From positions 1-64,000 of the forward strand of contig PKEB01000024.1 of assembly GCA_002863125.1 (NCBI GenBank): 64,000 nucleotides of DNA, in the 5' to 3' direction. The notes under the pieces were generated by a model. The model was not told where the DNA came from. It made no database searches and saw only the letters and a list, made by a program, of their open reading frames with translations. Below, in pieces: positions 27,416-36,600 of this stretch (within the stretch, counting starts at the first letter, position 1; each line of letters begins with the position of its first letter). The stretch comes from Flavobacteriales bacterium. Its GTDB lineage: Bacteria > Bacteroidota > Bacteroidia > Flavobacteriales_D > Sanyastnellaceae. Both the position numbers and the translations under genes were made by a program.

Positions 27416-28029
27416 TTCGACCCTTGTTTACTTTCCTTGTACTGCTCATTCTCTCCTGCTGGGGAGCCGAGGCAACTGCACAATCCGTGGATTGGCAGGC
27501 TGCTCCCGTATACACGAGCATTGAAAGTGCCCAAGGGGCAAGGGCAGCTGGCCAACCGGTGTACCGCATTGACTTAACCAAAAAACGCCTCCGCAGCTTG
27601 CCGACGGAATTGACCGAATGGACTGAATTGCGGGAGATCATCTTGGATCGTAACAAGCTCACCCGCATCGATGAAGACCTGTCAAGCTGGGCATTTCTCG
27701 AACGGTTTTCGGCTGTGTCCAACGCACTTGAGGCCTTCCCTGCATCGGCCATGGCATGGACCGGATTGAAGGAGTTGGATTTGGGCGACAACGCCATTGA
27801 TTCCATCCCCTTGGACATCGACCAGCTGAGCGAATTGCGCGCCTTGAGCCTGTGGTCCAATGTCATCGCTCATTACCCGGCCAGCTTGGGCGATTTGCGC
27901 AAACTCAAAACCCTCGACCTCGAGTACAATGACATGACGTTGGAGGAACAAGAACTGTTGAAATCATGGCTTCCGCTTTCGGTTTCCATCAACCTGTCGG
28001 CGCCGTGCCGGTGCGATTTCGATGAGTGA
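27412..28029 (+). CDS. Exported leucine-rich-repeat protein
   Basis: A 205-residue protein with a signal peptide (to about residue 24, ATAQ) and about five LRR units of 22-23 residues. Examples are LREIILDRNKLTRID, LKELDLGDNAIDSIP, LRALSLWSNVIAHYP and LKTLDLEYNDMT, with LxxLxLxxN spacing. It is likely periplasmic or outer-membrane associated and involved in protein binding. It sits between ribF and pnuC with overlaps at both ends, so it is co-expressed with cofactor genes, but nothing in the sequence ties it to cofactors. Confidence 0.85.
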   Translation: MIRPLFTFLVLLILSCWGAEATAQSVDWQAAPVYTSIESAQGARAAGQPVYRIDLTKKRLRSLPTELTEWTELREIILDRNKLTRIDEDLSSWAFLERFSAVSNALEAFPASAMAWTGLKELDLGDNAIDSIPLDIDQLSELRALSLWSNVIAHYPASLGDLRKLKTLDLEYNDMTLEEQELLKSWLPLSVSINLSAPCRCDFDE

Positions 28030-28573
28030 TGCACCCCACACGTGGCACCGGTGGGCAGAACCCCTGGCCGTAGCCCTGAACATCGCCTACACCCTGGGTT
28101 ACCAGGCCGGCGAGGCGTGGGCCTTTCCGGCCGGTGGCCTCGGTAGCGCCCTGTTTTTGGTCATCTGTTGGCAGCGGCAGCTGAAACTGGAGGCCTTCCT
28201 CTGGTTGTACTACATCGGCATGGCCGTGTACGGCGCATGGGCCGTGCAGTCCGCTTGGCCCGACCCCCTGCCCAAGGCTTCACTTGAAGCGCATGCACTG
28301 TCGATTGGCGTCGGCTTGATTGCGTGGTGGGCGCTTGGTCGGTTTTTTCAAGGCAAAAGCTGGAAGCCCCGCCTGGATGCATTCACGACGGTCGGAAGTT
28401 TGGTCGCGACCTATTGGATGCTGCAATTCGTCCATGCCAATTGGCTGTACTGGATTGTCGTAAACGCCGTATCCGTTGTTCTGTACGCCAGCCGCGGGCT
28501 CAGATGGGGCACCGGATTGTTCGTTCTCTACACCCTGCTCGCCCTCGAGGGGTGGTTCAATTTCATTCCGTAG
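28022..28573 (+). CDS. pnuC: PnuC-type nicotinamide riboside transporter
   Basis: A 183-residue inner-membrane protein with about seven membrane segments. The family pattern is visible as AVALNIAYTLGYQ, FLWLYYIGMAVYGAW, and the substrate-site region ATYWMLQFVHANWLYWIVVNAVSVVLYASRGL. PnuC moves nicotinamide riboside by facilitated diffusion, driven by intracellular phosphorylation. The gene overlaps the LRR gene by 8 bases. An NadR-like kinase, the enzyme that traps nicotinamide riboside, starts 2 bases after its stop, which supports this substrate over thiamine. Confidence 0.9.
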   Translation: MSDAPHTWHRWAEPLAVALNIAYTLGYQAGEAWAFPAGGLGSALFLVICWQRQLKLEAFLWLYYIGMAVYGAWAVQSAWPDPLPKASLEAHALSIGVGLIAWWALGRFFQGKSWKPRLDAFTTVGSLVATYWMLQFVHANWLYWIVVNAVSVVLYASRGLRWGTGLFVLYTLLALEGWFNFIP

Positions 28574-28575
28574 CT

Positions 28576-29124
28576 GTGAATGCATCGGCCGTTATCCGCA
28601 TCGCCATCACCGGCGTCGAATCCACAGGGAAGACGACCTTGACCAAAGCGCTGAGTGCACGGTTGGGTGGCGTGGCCGTTTGGGAATGTGCCCGGTACGA
28701 CACTGAGGTCATTGCCGGAAAAGCGACGTTGGCAACGTTGGAGCGGTTGGCTCAAGCACAAGCAGACGCCTGCGAGGCAGCTGTGCAACAAGCGGCTGCA
28801 ACGGGCGTGGCGTGCGTGGTATCCGATACCGATGCGCTGGTGCTCAGGTTGTGGGGCGAACATGCCTTTGACCGCGCGCCTGCTGGGTTGGAACGGCTCG
28901 AGGCCTGGCCAAATCTGACCTTGCTTTGTGCCCCAACGATTCTATGGGAGGCCGACCCACTCCGGTCGATGCCTCGCCTCGAGGATCGCTTGGCCCTGCA
29001 CGCGGCCTATGCGGAGGCAGCAGCCGCATTGCCCGCACATTCCATCATCGACTCGACAGCGCATGAAAAAAGGCTCGACCAAGCGGTGCGAGCCTTTCAA
29101 AATTTCGTGGATAACCGCGGTTAG
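28576..29124 (+). CDS. NadR-like ATPase, probable nicotinamide riboside kinase
   Basis: A 182-residue cytoplasmic P-loop protein. The motif GVESTGKTT lies at residues 13-21, with DTDALVLRLWGEHAF in the middle and WEADPLRSMPRLEDRLALHAAYAEA near the end, which matches the C-terminal kinase domain of NadR and AAA_28 proteins. It lacks the DNA-binding and nucleotidyltransferase domains of enterobacterial NadR. I chose the GTG at 28576, 2 bases after the pnuC stop; the open frame reaches further up but into pnuC. With PnuC it would import and phosphorylate nicotinamide riboside to NMN. Its last codons hold a terminator-like hairpin. Confidence 0.85.
   Translation: MNASAVIRIAITGVESTGKTTLTKALSARLGGVAVWECARYDTEVIAGKATLATLERLAQAQADACEAAVQQAAATGVACVVSDTDALVLRLWGEHAFDRAPAGLERLEAWPNLTLLCAPTILWEADPLRSMPRLEDRLALHAAYAEAAAALPAHSIIDSTAHEKRLDQAVRAFQNFVDNRG
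29066..29098. terminator. Terminator-like hairpin inside the 3' end of the NadR-like gene
   Basis: A perfect 9-bp stem (AAAGGCTCG at 29069-29077, CGAGCCTTT at 29089-29097) with an 11-base loop, preceded by an A-run. The A-run becomes a T-run on the minus strand, so the hairpin best suits tonB, whose stop is at 29121. It lies wholly within the coding sequence of the NadR-like gene. Confidence 0.6.
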
Positions 29125-29822
29125 CGGATGATGAACTTCACGGGGATGGTGTACTGTACGCTCACCGCCTTGCCGCGCTGTTCGCCCGGTTCGAAAGTCG
29201 GCAAGCTCTCCACCACGCGGATCGCTTCGGCGTCCAAGCGGGAATCGACTTCACGCAGCACGCGTACATCCTTCACTTTGCCGTCCTTTCCGACAACGAA
29301 GTAAACGAAGACAGTCCCTTGAATACCGGCATCCTTCGCAATCGGGGGATACTTGGTGTTCTTGGAAACGTACTTGATGATTTCCAACTGCGTGCACTGG
29401 TGGCGTTCATCGCCGCGCAGCTTTTTGCAGTCTCCCATCGCCGGCATGTTCTCTACGATCATGAACGGGACGTCCTCTTCTTCCTCCTCGTAATCCTCGA
29501 TGATTTCGATTTCGGTATCCTCGTCGAGCTCAATGTCCTCGATTTCCAACTCCTCCTCAATTTCTTCCTCGTCGTCAACGATCTCAATCACCGTTGTTTG
29601 CTGAGGGGGCGGAGGGGGTGGTGGGGGCTGGACAACGTTCACCGGAATCTCTTCATCTTCGAGAAGATCGGCTTCGAAGTCGATGGCTCGCGTGATGGCC
29701 ACATCGTATGACGTCCACGCCAATGCACTGAGCAACAGCGAAAGCGAGGCTACAAAGCCGATGGCTTTCCACGCGCCGCGCTTGTTTTCCAAGTTCGCTT
29801 CAGGAGTTTTTCTGCTGAGCAT
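29121..29822 (-). CDS. tonB: TonB family energy transducer
   Basis: A 233-residue protein. Residues about 20-40 form the single inner-membrane anchor (IGFVASLSLLLSALAW). A polyproline stretch of eight Pro follows, then a highly acidic linker of about 45 residues made mostly of Glu, Asp and Ile in place of the Pro/Lys-rich linker of proteobacterial TonB. The C-terminal domain has YPPIAKDAGIQGTVFVYFVVGKDGKVKDVRVLREVD and ends VQYTIPVKFIIR. It transfers proton-motive energy to outer-membrane receptors such as the FecA-like protein at 55037-57286. It closes the maeB-to-tonB block and overlaps the NadR-like gene's end by 4 bases. Confidence 0.92.
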   Translation of the reverse strand: MLSRKTPEANLENKRGAWKAIGFVASLSLLLSALAWTSYDVAITRAIDFEADLLEDEEIPVNVVQPPPPPPPPQQTTVIEIVDDEEEIEEELEIEDIELDEDTEIEIIEDYEEEEEDVPFMIVENMPAMGDCKKLRGDERHQCTQLEIIKYVSKNTKYPPIAKDAGIQGTVFVYFVVGKDGKVKDVRVLREVDSRLDAEAIRVVESLPTFEPGEQRGKAVSVQYTIPVKFIIR

Positions 29823-29841
29823 GAGTCGTATAATTGGGCCT

Positions 29842-29849
29842 CGAAATTA
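29842..29849 (-). promoter_or_regulatory. Possible -7 element TAATTTCG for tonB
   Basis: One mismatch from TAnnTTTG on the minus strand, 19 bases before the tonB ATG. It would allow tonB expression independent of the upstream genes. Confidence 0.35.
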
Positions 29850-29899
29850 CGTCAAGAAACGCATACCGAGGCAGTTTTATCGTGTTAACCTTCGGTCCG

Positions 29900-30307
29900 T
29901 TAGTTCCAGCAGCAATAGATGCCGCGAAAAGCCACCCGTCCAGCGAGCACACCCGCACCATCGGCGAGGATGTCGCCCCAGCTGGCCTCTCGGCCAACGA
30001 ACCACACATCCTGCGCAAATTCCAGGCCAATTCCGTACAGCACCAGGGCCAATCCCGCGTACCATTTGTACTTGCGGATGGTCCCCGTTTTGCCCAAAGC
30101 GACGAACACGCTCGAGGACAGCACCGCGAACATCACCAAGTGAATGGCTTTGTCCACATGCAGTAAATCGAGCAGGGTTTCTTGTGGAAGGTCGGTTCCG
30201 GGAATCGCGTGCAGACCCAAAATCAGCAGCGCCCAAGTCAAGGGCATAACCACGTGCCGAAGCTGAACCTCTCGGCTGATGCCGGTATCGTTGAGGTCGC
30301 CTCGCAT
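29900..30307 (-). CDS. VanZ family membrane protein
   Basis: A 135-residue protein with three to four membrane segments and the VanZ-like pattern LHVDKAIHLVMFAVLSS (conserved DKxxHxxxF) and GLEFAQDVWFVGREASWGDILADGAGVLAG (conserved E-Q and D-xxAN-like region). The family is named after the teicoplanin-resistance accessory gene, but most members have no known function. It follows gcvH by 6 bases in the sprA block, an arrangement I recall from other Flavobacteriia. Confidence 0.85.
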   Translation of the reverse strand: MRGDLNDTGISREVQLRHVVMPLTWALLILGLHAIPGTDLPQETLLDLLHVDKAIHLVMFAVLSSSVFVALGKTGTIRKYKWYAGLALVLYGIGLEFAQDVWFVGREASWGDILADGAGVLAGRVAFRGIYCCWN

Positions 30308-30313
30308 GGTCGG

Positions 30314-30691
30314 TTAGCCAATCAATTCGGCGTACCCCTCGTGGGAGAGCAATGCCGCGACGTCGTCGGGGTTTTCAACGCGCATTTTGATGATCCACCC
30401 TTCCCCATACGGATCGCTGTTCACCGACTCCGGGGCATCCTCAAGGGCTTCGTTGAATTCAATCACTTCACCAGCCACTGGAGCAAACATGTCGCTGACC
30501 GTTTTGACGGCTTCAATGGTCCCAAACACCTCATCCGCCGCCACCGACTCATCCACGGTATCAACTTCGATGAATACGATGTCACCGAGTTCGCCTTGCG
30601 CGTAATCGGTTATTCCAATGGTGGCAACGTCGCCTTCCAAGCGCACCCACTCGTGCTCCTTGGTGTAACGAAGATCGATCGGGATGTTCAT
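30314..30691 (-). CDS. gcvH: Glycine cleavage system H protein
   Basis: A 125-residue lipoyl carrier of the glycine cleavage complex, shuttling the aminomethyl group between the P and T proteins. It has KEHEWVRLEGDVATIGITDYAQGELGDIVFIE, and the lipoylation site is Lys63 in GTIEAVKTVSD. The C-terminal half reads EVIEFNEALEDAPESVNSDPYGEGWIIKM. Full length for the family. It lies 3 bases after sprA. P and T protein genes are not in the window. Confidence 0.97.
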   Translation of the reverse strand: MNIPIDLRYTKEHEWVRLEGDVATIGITDYAQGELGDIVFIEVDTVDESVAADEVFGTIEAVKTVSDMFAPVAGEVIEFNEALEDAPESVNSDPYGEGWIIKMRVENPDDVAALLSHEGYAELIG

Positions 30692-30694
30692 GAC

Positions 30695-33600
30695 TTATTG
30701 ATTCAAGTTGAAGCGCAAAGCTACTCCAGAACGGATATTCGACGTAGCAAATGACGTCGAGATGTACGGGTTCGTAATCTGGTGGTCGTAGAACGCCCGC
30801 ATCGTCAATTTGTCCGACACTTCGAGGTCTGCCGACATCTTGATCGACACGAGTTTTTGACCCGCCGTCACCTGGTTCTGTCTCTCCTCCATCTTGCGAA
30901 TGATGGTGCGGTTATCCCGCACATTGACGTCCGCGCGCAGCACAAGGTCCGTCTCCTTCAGCATCTTGACAGGCAGCTTGCCGTAGGTCTTGATGAACGG
31001 ATTGGGCACGTCCTTGAATTTGTATCCAAATCCAATGACCAATCCCTCGCTCTTCGTTTCCGTGATCTGGTAATTGGTCAACCCGAAGGCCACATTGCGG
31101 TCCCGCTTGAGTTCCACTTTGATTTGCGGCTCGTTTTCCCCTTCGGTCTTGATGGTCATGTCCACCCCAATCAGCGGCGACAACTGTTCGCTCAAGCTCA
31201 CGACGTTGAACTGGCGCTCAGAAATGTAGTTGCCGAATTCGCTTTGGTCAATGGCTGTCGGCAGCCCGTTTGCGTTCTCCGTGTAGTTGAGGTTGGTCAC
31301 ATAGTTCGTGGTGAGGGTCGAACGGTAGCTGTGGTTCAAATTGAAGCGCTTGAAGTACTGCTTGAAGAACTCGTTTTTGGTCAAACCATCGTAGCTCACC
31401 CGCCAGTTCGGCGCGACCGGTGTGTTAAATACGTCGAGCGGTACCTCCTTCGGATCGATGCCCAAATAAGCCGCTACAAATGCCGGAATGGTCACGTCTT
31501 GGCTGGTGCCGCCGAAGCCCTCGTAATAGCCCGTGTTCTCTGGCTCGTCCAACTGATACGTCTCCGCATTCAAACGTTCCGAAACCAGGATTCGGTGGGT
31601 CTTGATGAAGTCGTCCCACAGTTCCGAATTGAACTCATCCTCCACATCGTCTTCAACGAATGCGGTATTCCAGCTCATCACGGTCGCAGAAAACTGCCCG
31701 GTCTCATTGGGCGAATCGTACACGAAATCGTTCAACACTTCATCGTACCGGAAGAAACTCGTATAGTTCTTGCTGATGTTGCGGTTGGCGGTCAATTCGA
31801 TTTTTAAGTGCTTGATGGGCTCCAAATTGGCGCGCGCATTGAACTGCTCTTGGTACGTCTGGTTGTACTGTTGGTTCTGCAGGGGCAGTTCGACCAACCA
31901 ACCGTTTTGTGCCGCTTCGGTGGCAAAATCACGCACCTGTACGCCTTGCCAGTTAGTGTTCTGGTGGCCCAGTACAAACAGCGCTCCTGGCGCAAGCAAC
32001 TGTTCATCCATGCCAACAAAGCGGGCGCTCCGATCGTAGCCCGGCAGGAGCATGCCTTCGTTTCGAGAGAACGTTCCCGATACGTTTTGTACGCTCGCTA
32101 TCAAACGAACCAGGGTAGCGAGCGGGTTGATTTTTAGCTTGATTTTTTCCTCCTCTTCTGCATTGCCAAATCCATCCCGGTCCTCATTCCGAATGTCATT
32201 GCGCGTGGGTGCGCGGCGCGGTGGATTCAACAGATCCTTCACCCCAGGAATCTTCTTGTAGAGGTTGGCAAAATTAGCCTGCGCATTCAGGCTCAAGTTC
32301 CGGGAATTCTGGATGGTCGCACCCAAGCTATCCTGCGAGAACGGCGCTCGGTCCCAGCGGTAAGATCCTTGGTAGCGAACGTCACTCGAGATGAAGTTGA
32401 CCAGGGGCAATTTATCGAAGGGCAACTTGTACGTACCCGTGACGTTGTGGTTGTAGGTGGTGATTTCACCTGCGTTTTGCAAGTTGATCAAAACCGAATC
32501 CTTGTACGCCTGGAACGCATCGGCATCGTCCCGGTTGATTTCCCCCGCCGGCTCACCTACGAGTGCCTGGGCCTGGCCGTTGTAATCAAATTTCAGGGCC
32601 TTGGTCAAATCGTACTTCAGCGCATAGTTGCGCGACCACTGCCACGTCTTCATGACCTGGGTATTGATCAGCAGATCCGTCTCGATCCCCAGCAATTCCT
32701 CCGTGTTATTGCGTACACGGCTGGTTTCGTAGATGCGGTTCATCTGCGTTCCGACCGTGAACTGCTTCGGGAACAGGTAAAAATTGAAGTCCGATAGCCA
32801 CTTCAACGCGTCGACCTTGCGGATGAAACCAATCTTTTTGAATGGCATGAAGTTCTTGGGCGAATGCGAGAAGTTGTAATTCAAGCCGCCTCGGAATTCC
32901 CGGTTGATCTGGTACTCGGTATTCACATCGCGGTTGAAGGCTTCGATGTAGCTGAAATTCGCTGAGAAGTTCCCCGGATCGAAAAGCTTCAAAAGGCCGA
33001 ATCCCGAGCCGCCGCCGCCGCGAGTTGAGCCGCCACCCCGGGCAGAACCACCACCCCGGGCAGAACCGCCGCCGCGCGCAGATCCCATATCGACATTCGC
33101 GTCCAAGGCTCCACTGTCCTTCCCTGCGTCCTTGCCGCCTTTGCCGTTACCTCGTCGCCCTCCAGCATCGGCGCCGCCGCGATCGCGGTTGCGGTCGCGT
33201 GAACCGCCCGAGCCGAGCTGTGGGTCGATTTTGATGTTCGAGAAGTTGATCGACTTCAATTGATTGACCGTCTGGGCATTGTTCTGCCGCTCTTCGGAGA
33301 GCCCCTGTTGTTCAGCCATTTCAATGTCGGGAGACAACGGGTCGAATTGGGGCGTCGACACTTCCTTGGAATAGCCGAGGTACATCGGCAGGGTCACCCC
33401 CAGTTTCTTGGGCAACAACTTGCCCAGTTGCAAGGTTCCTGATGCGTCAATGGCTTGAATGGTCTCCCGCTGGCGTTCTTGAATGCGCTGCTCCAATCCG
33501 CCAAACCCGGGCGTGGACATGTTCGCAGCGACGCTGACGTTTCCGAGGTCGGCCAGCTTCGCATTCATCTGTGCCGTGACTGCCCAGCCGCCTTTTTGGT

Positions 33601-36600
33601 TGAAGTCGGCGAGGCGCATTTCGTTCACCCACACCACACTGCACTTGTCCAAGCCATCGTCGTCAGAATCGAAAACGTTGTCGTCCTTGTCCGGGTTGCG
33701 CACGCCCACCATGACCATGACCACATTGGCCAAGTTGGGGTTGCCCTTCACAGCGAGGCGCGCATTGTATTCGGAGTCCAACCCTTCATACTCTTCGAAC
33801 AGCGGGTAGCCCGCAGGCCGCTCGATTTTAAGGTTCTGCAGCTTGCGAAACTCGATGTCGATGTTATTCTCAGCTGGCCAAATGAGGTCTTCATCCCCGG
33901 TGTTCCAGGGCGTGACCTTCATAGGAATTTCGTATTCGTAGTAGTTGTTTTCGAAGTCGTTGCCCAAGCGAATGAAGCACGTCAGGTCATCGTCGTTGAG
34001 CGGCGTTCCATCCGGTCCCGCCTCCGCGTGCACATACATCCGCAGGCGTTTGTACATCCGCATGTCAAAATTGATGTTGCGGTACGCTCCACGGGCATCC
34101 CCATCTTTCAATCCGCACACAGCCATCTCAAGGGATTGCTCATTCAACCGGCGCTGGTTCGCCGTTCCCACGTCGATTTCACGAATGATGCCCGGAGGGG
34201 TCACGTACGGTACCGGCTCGCGGTTACCGTTTTCTTCGATGTTCACGGCACTGATGGCAAACGAAGTCGAGGACGGATCATCCGGCTCCACCTCCTGCGG
34301 GCCGGCCAACGATTCGAGGTACCGGCGCCATTCGCCACGGATCAATTCCAGGCGCGCAAAACGCAACGTCACCGGCTCCGACCACCCCTTCATGAACATG
34401 CGGATGAACCGGATCGATCGGAAATCCGTGATGCCGCCCACGCGGTTGTCGAATTCCCGAACCGGAATCTTGAACTGGTACCAGCGGATGGTGCGGTCTT
34501 GGTCGTCCGCGGTTGTTACGACCTGCTCAAACGTATCCGTGATGTAGTTGCTGCCAATGTTGTATTCCCCCAGGTCTTGTGGACGCAAGGAGACCTTATA
34601 CTGGAAGTAACTCTCGATGGTCGAGAGGGTGATGTCCTGATTGATGTCCTCCGTGTTGGGAATGGTCGTGGAGGTGATGGGATACCCGTTTGGAGAGCCC
34701 GTGTTCGAGTTGTTCTCGTACCCGTTGAACCGCTCGTACCGCTGCAGGATGGTCTCTTCGTTGGCCTGCGCCTCAGGATCACGGAAGTACCGGAAATTAT
34801 CCGCAGACGGGTCGCTCACAATGTCCGCATAGGCGTCGGGCGTCACCCAATCTGCAATTTCCGAAAGCCATTCAGAGAAGAACCCTTGCTCCTCGGCATC
34901 AGGCAGTCCATCGAGGCCGACGTCTTGCAGTTCATAATCGCCAGAAGTGTTGTCAAATGCGTTGACTACGTTGAAGGTCGTGGGATCCGGATACACCCCC
35001 CAGATACCTTCCAGCGTGGGCAGGTCTGGGTTGTTGGCCGACGGCAGTCCGTTCTCGTACGACAGCTGGCTATCGTTCAAAACGTCCTCCGAAACGTTTC
35101 CAAGGTTGATGTAGAAGTCGCCTCCGGTGAGGTTTTCCGAATCCTCATTGAATGGATCCATCAACCAGAACTGGAGGTATTCGATGTTGGCCATCTCGAA
35201 GTCCGTGGTCGTCAAGGCCCGCTGGATGCCACCCCAACGGCTGCTCGGATCAGCCAACGCCCCTTCCACCGTCAAACCAGCGGAAATGCCGCCTGCACCC
35301 TCGGGGACCTCGTAGTTGTACTGCCCCCGCTCTTCAGGCTGGAAGGTCAAATCGAGGGTGGGAATGTTGGGTGGCGTGCCGGTGGGCAATTCCCGGTTGG
35401 GGAACACCTCGCCTTCTAGGACTTCCCGCGTACGGTGGTCGCTCTTGATCTCGGCACTGACCTGTCCGTCCTGCAAACCCGATCCCCGGAAAAACTGCGG
35501 ATCCACTGTGTACCAGCTCAATGCCGCCCGGTTGTAGTTATAAATCAGGCTGTCCTCCAAGTTGCCCTCTGGGAAGAGGTTGGGCTGGAGTTTCGGTGTC
35601 GAGGCCAAGAACCACCGGTTCACCGACCGGATGTCAATGGCGGATTGGCTGCCTTCGAAATCATCGATGTACGCGTTTCCATCCTGACCGATGGCGCGGC
35701 TGTGGCCCGGGATTAGATACGCCGCTTCCGCAGCGATGTCGATGCTGGAAGCTGCACTGGTTTCGTAAAACGGCAGGGCGTCCACCAAATCAGTCAGAAA
35801 TTGACTGTTTGACTGGTAGCTGAAGTCAGCGCCGACGATGGAGTTGTTGACCGGTTCGTTTCCGATGTTGACCTTTTGGGTCAGCGGACGCTCGCGGAGG
35901 TTGAGCAGCGTAGCGCCCATGTTGAAGCGGTCCCCAATGGCATAGTCGAACCGCGTCCCCATCATGGTTTTGGTCTGGATGCTGAAGAGCGAATTGCTCT
36001 CGAGCGAGACCTTGATGTTGCGGCCTGATTCGAGGAGTCCGTCATTGATGATACGCACCCGGCCCAATTGGTAATCGACCGTATAGTCCTGGTTCTCGAT
36101 CAAACGAACCCCGCCGGCCGTGACCGTGACCGATCCTTCTGGGATGTTCATAGCCTGCAGGGCTATCTCACTGCTTGTCTGGCTTTGGAACTCCCCTTTG
36201 ATGCTGAAGCGGTTGAGCGATGGAATTTGCTGCGCCGCCGTTTTGGTGCTGTCGTAGAGCGGCTGGAATACGATGCTTTCGATCAGGTTGGCAGCGAGGT
36301 CCGGATCTTCCACACGCTCCTGAATCTCCTCGGCCAAGTTGGAACCAAAAGGTTCAGCTGACGGGAAAAAGATTCGGCCGTTCTGACTGTGGATGGTTCC
36401 GCCCATGGTGGCGGCGTTATCGACGAAGTCAAAGACCCCATCGGGCTGCGTCATTCCGTTGATGTCCAGCCGGTCCATCCCCAGCAATTGAATGAGCAAG
36501 GTCCCGTCGAGCGGGTTGCGTGGGATGTAATTCAAATCGACCCCGGTCGCCGGGTCGTTGTACCAAATGTTGAGGCGGAAGTTCTCTTCACTCAATCCAA

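Noticed and set aside
33007-33083. Possible CRISPR-like or regulatory repeat in the GC-rich tandem sequence
   Set aside because: The units are about 18 bp, directly adjacent without spacers, and in frame with sprA, encoding SARGGG. They are coding low-complexity repeats.
33455-35419. A 654-codon open frame antisense to sprA
   Set aside because: It lies wholly inside the well-supported sprA gene on the opposite strand and has the His/Arg/Val-rich composition of a GC-rich antisense frame. No start signal or domain is visible.
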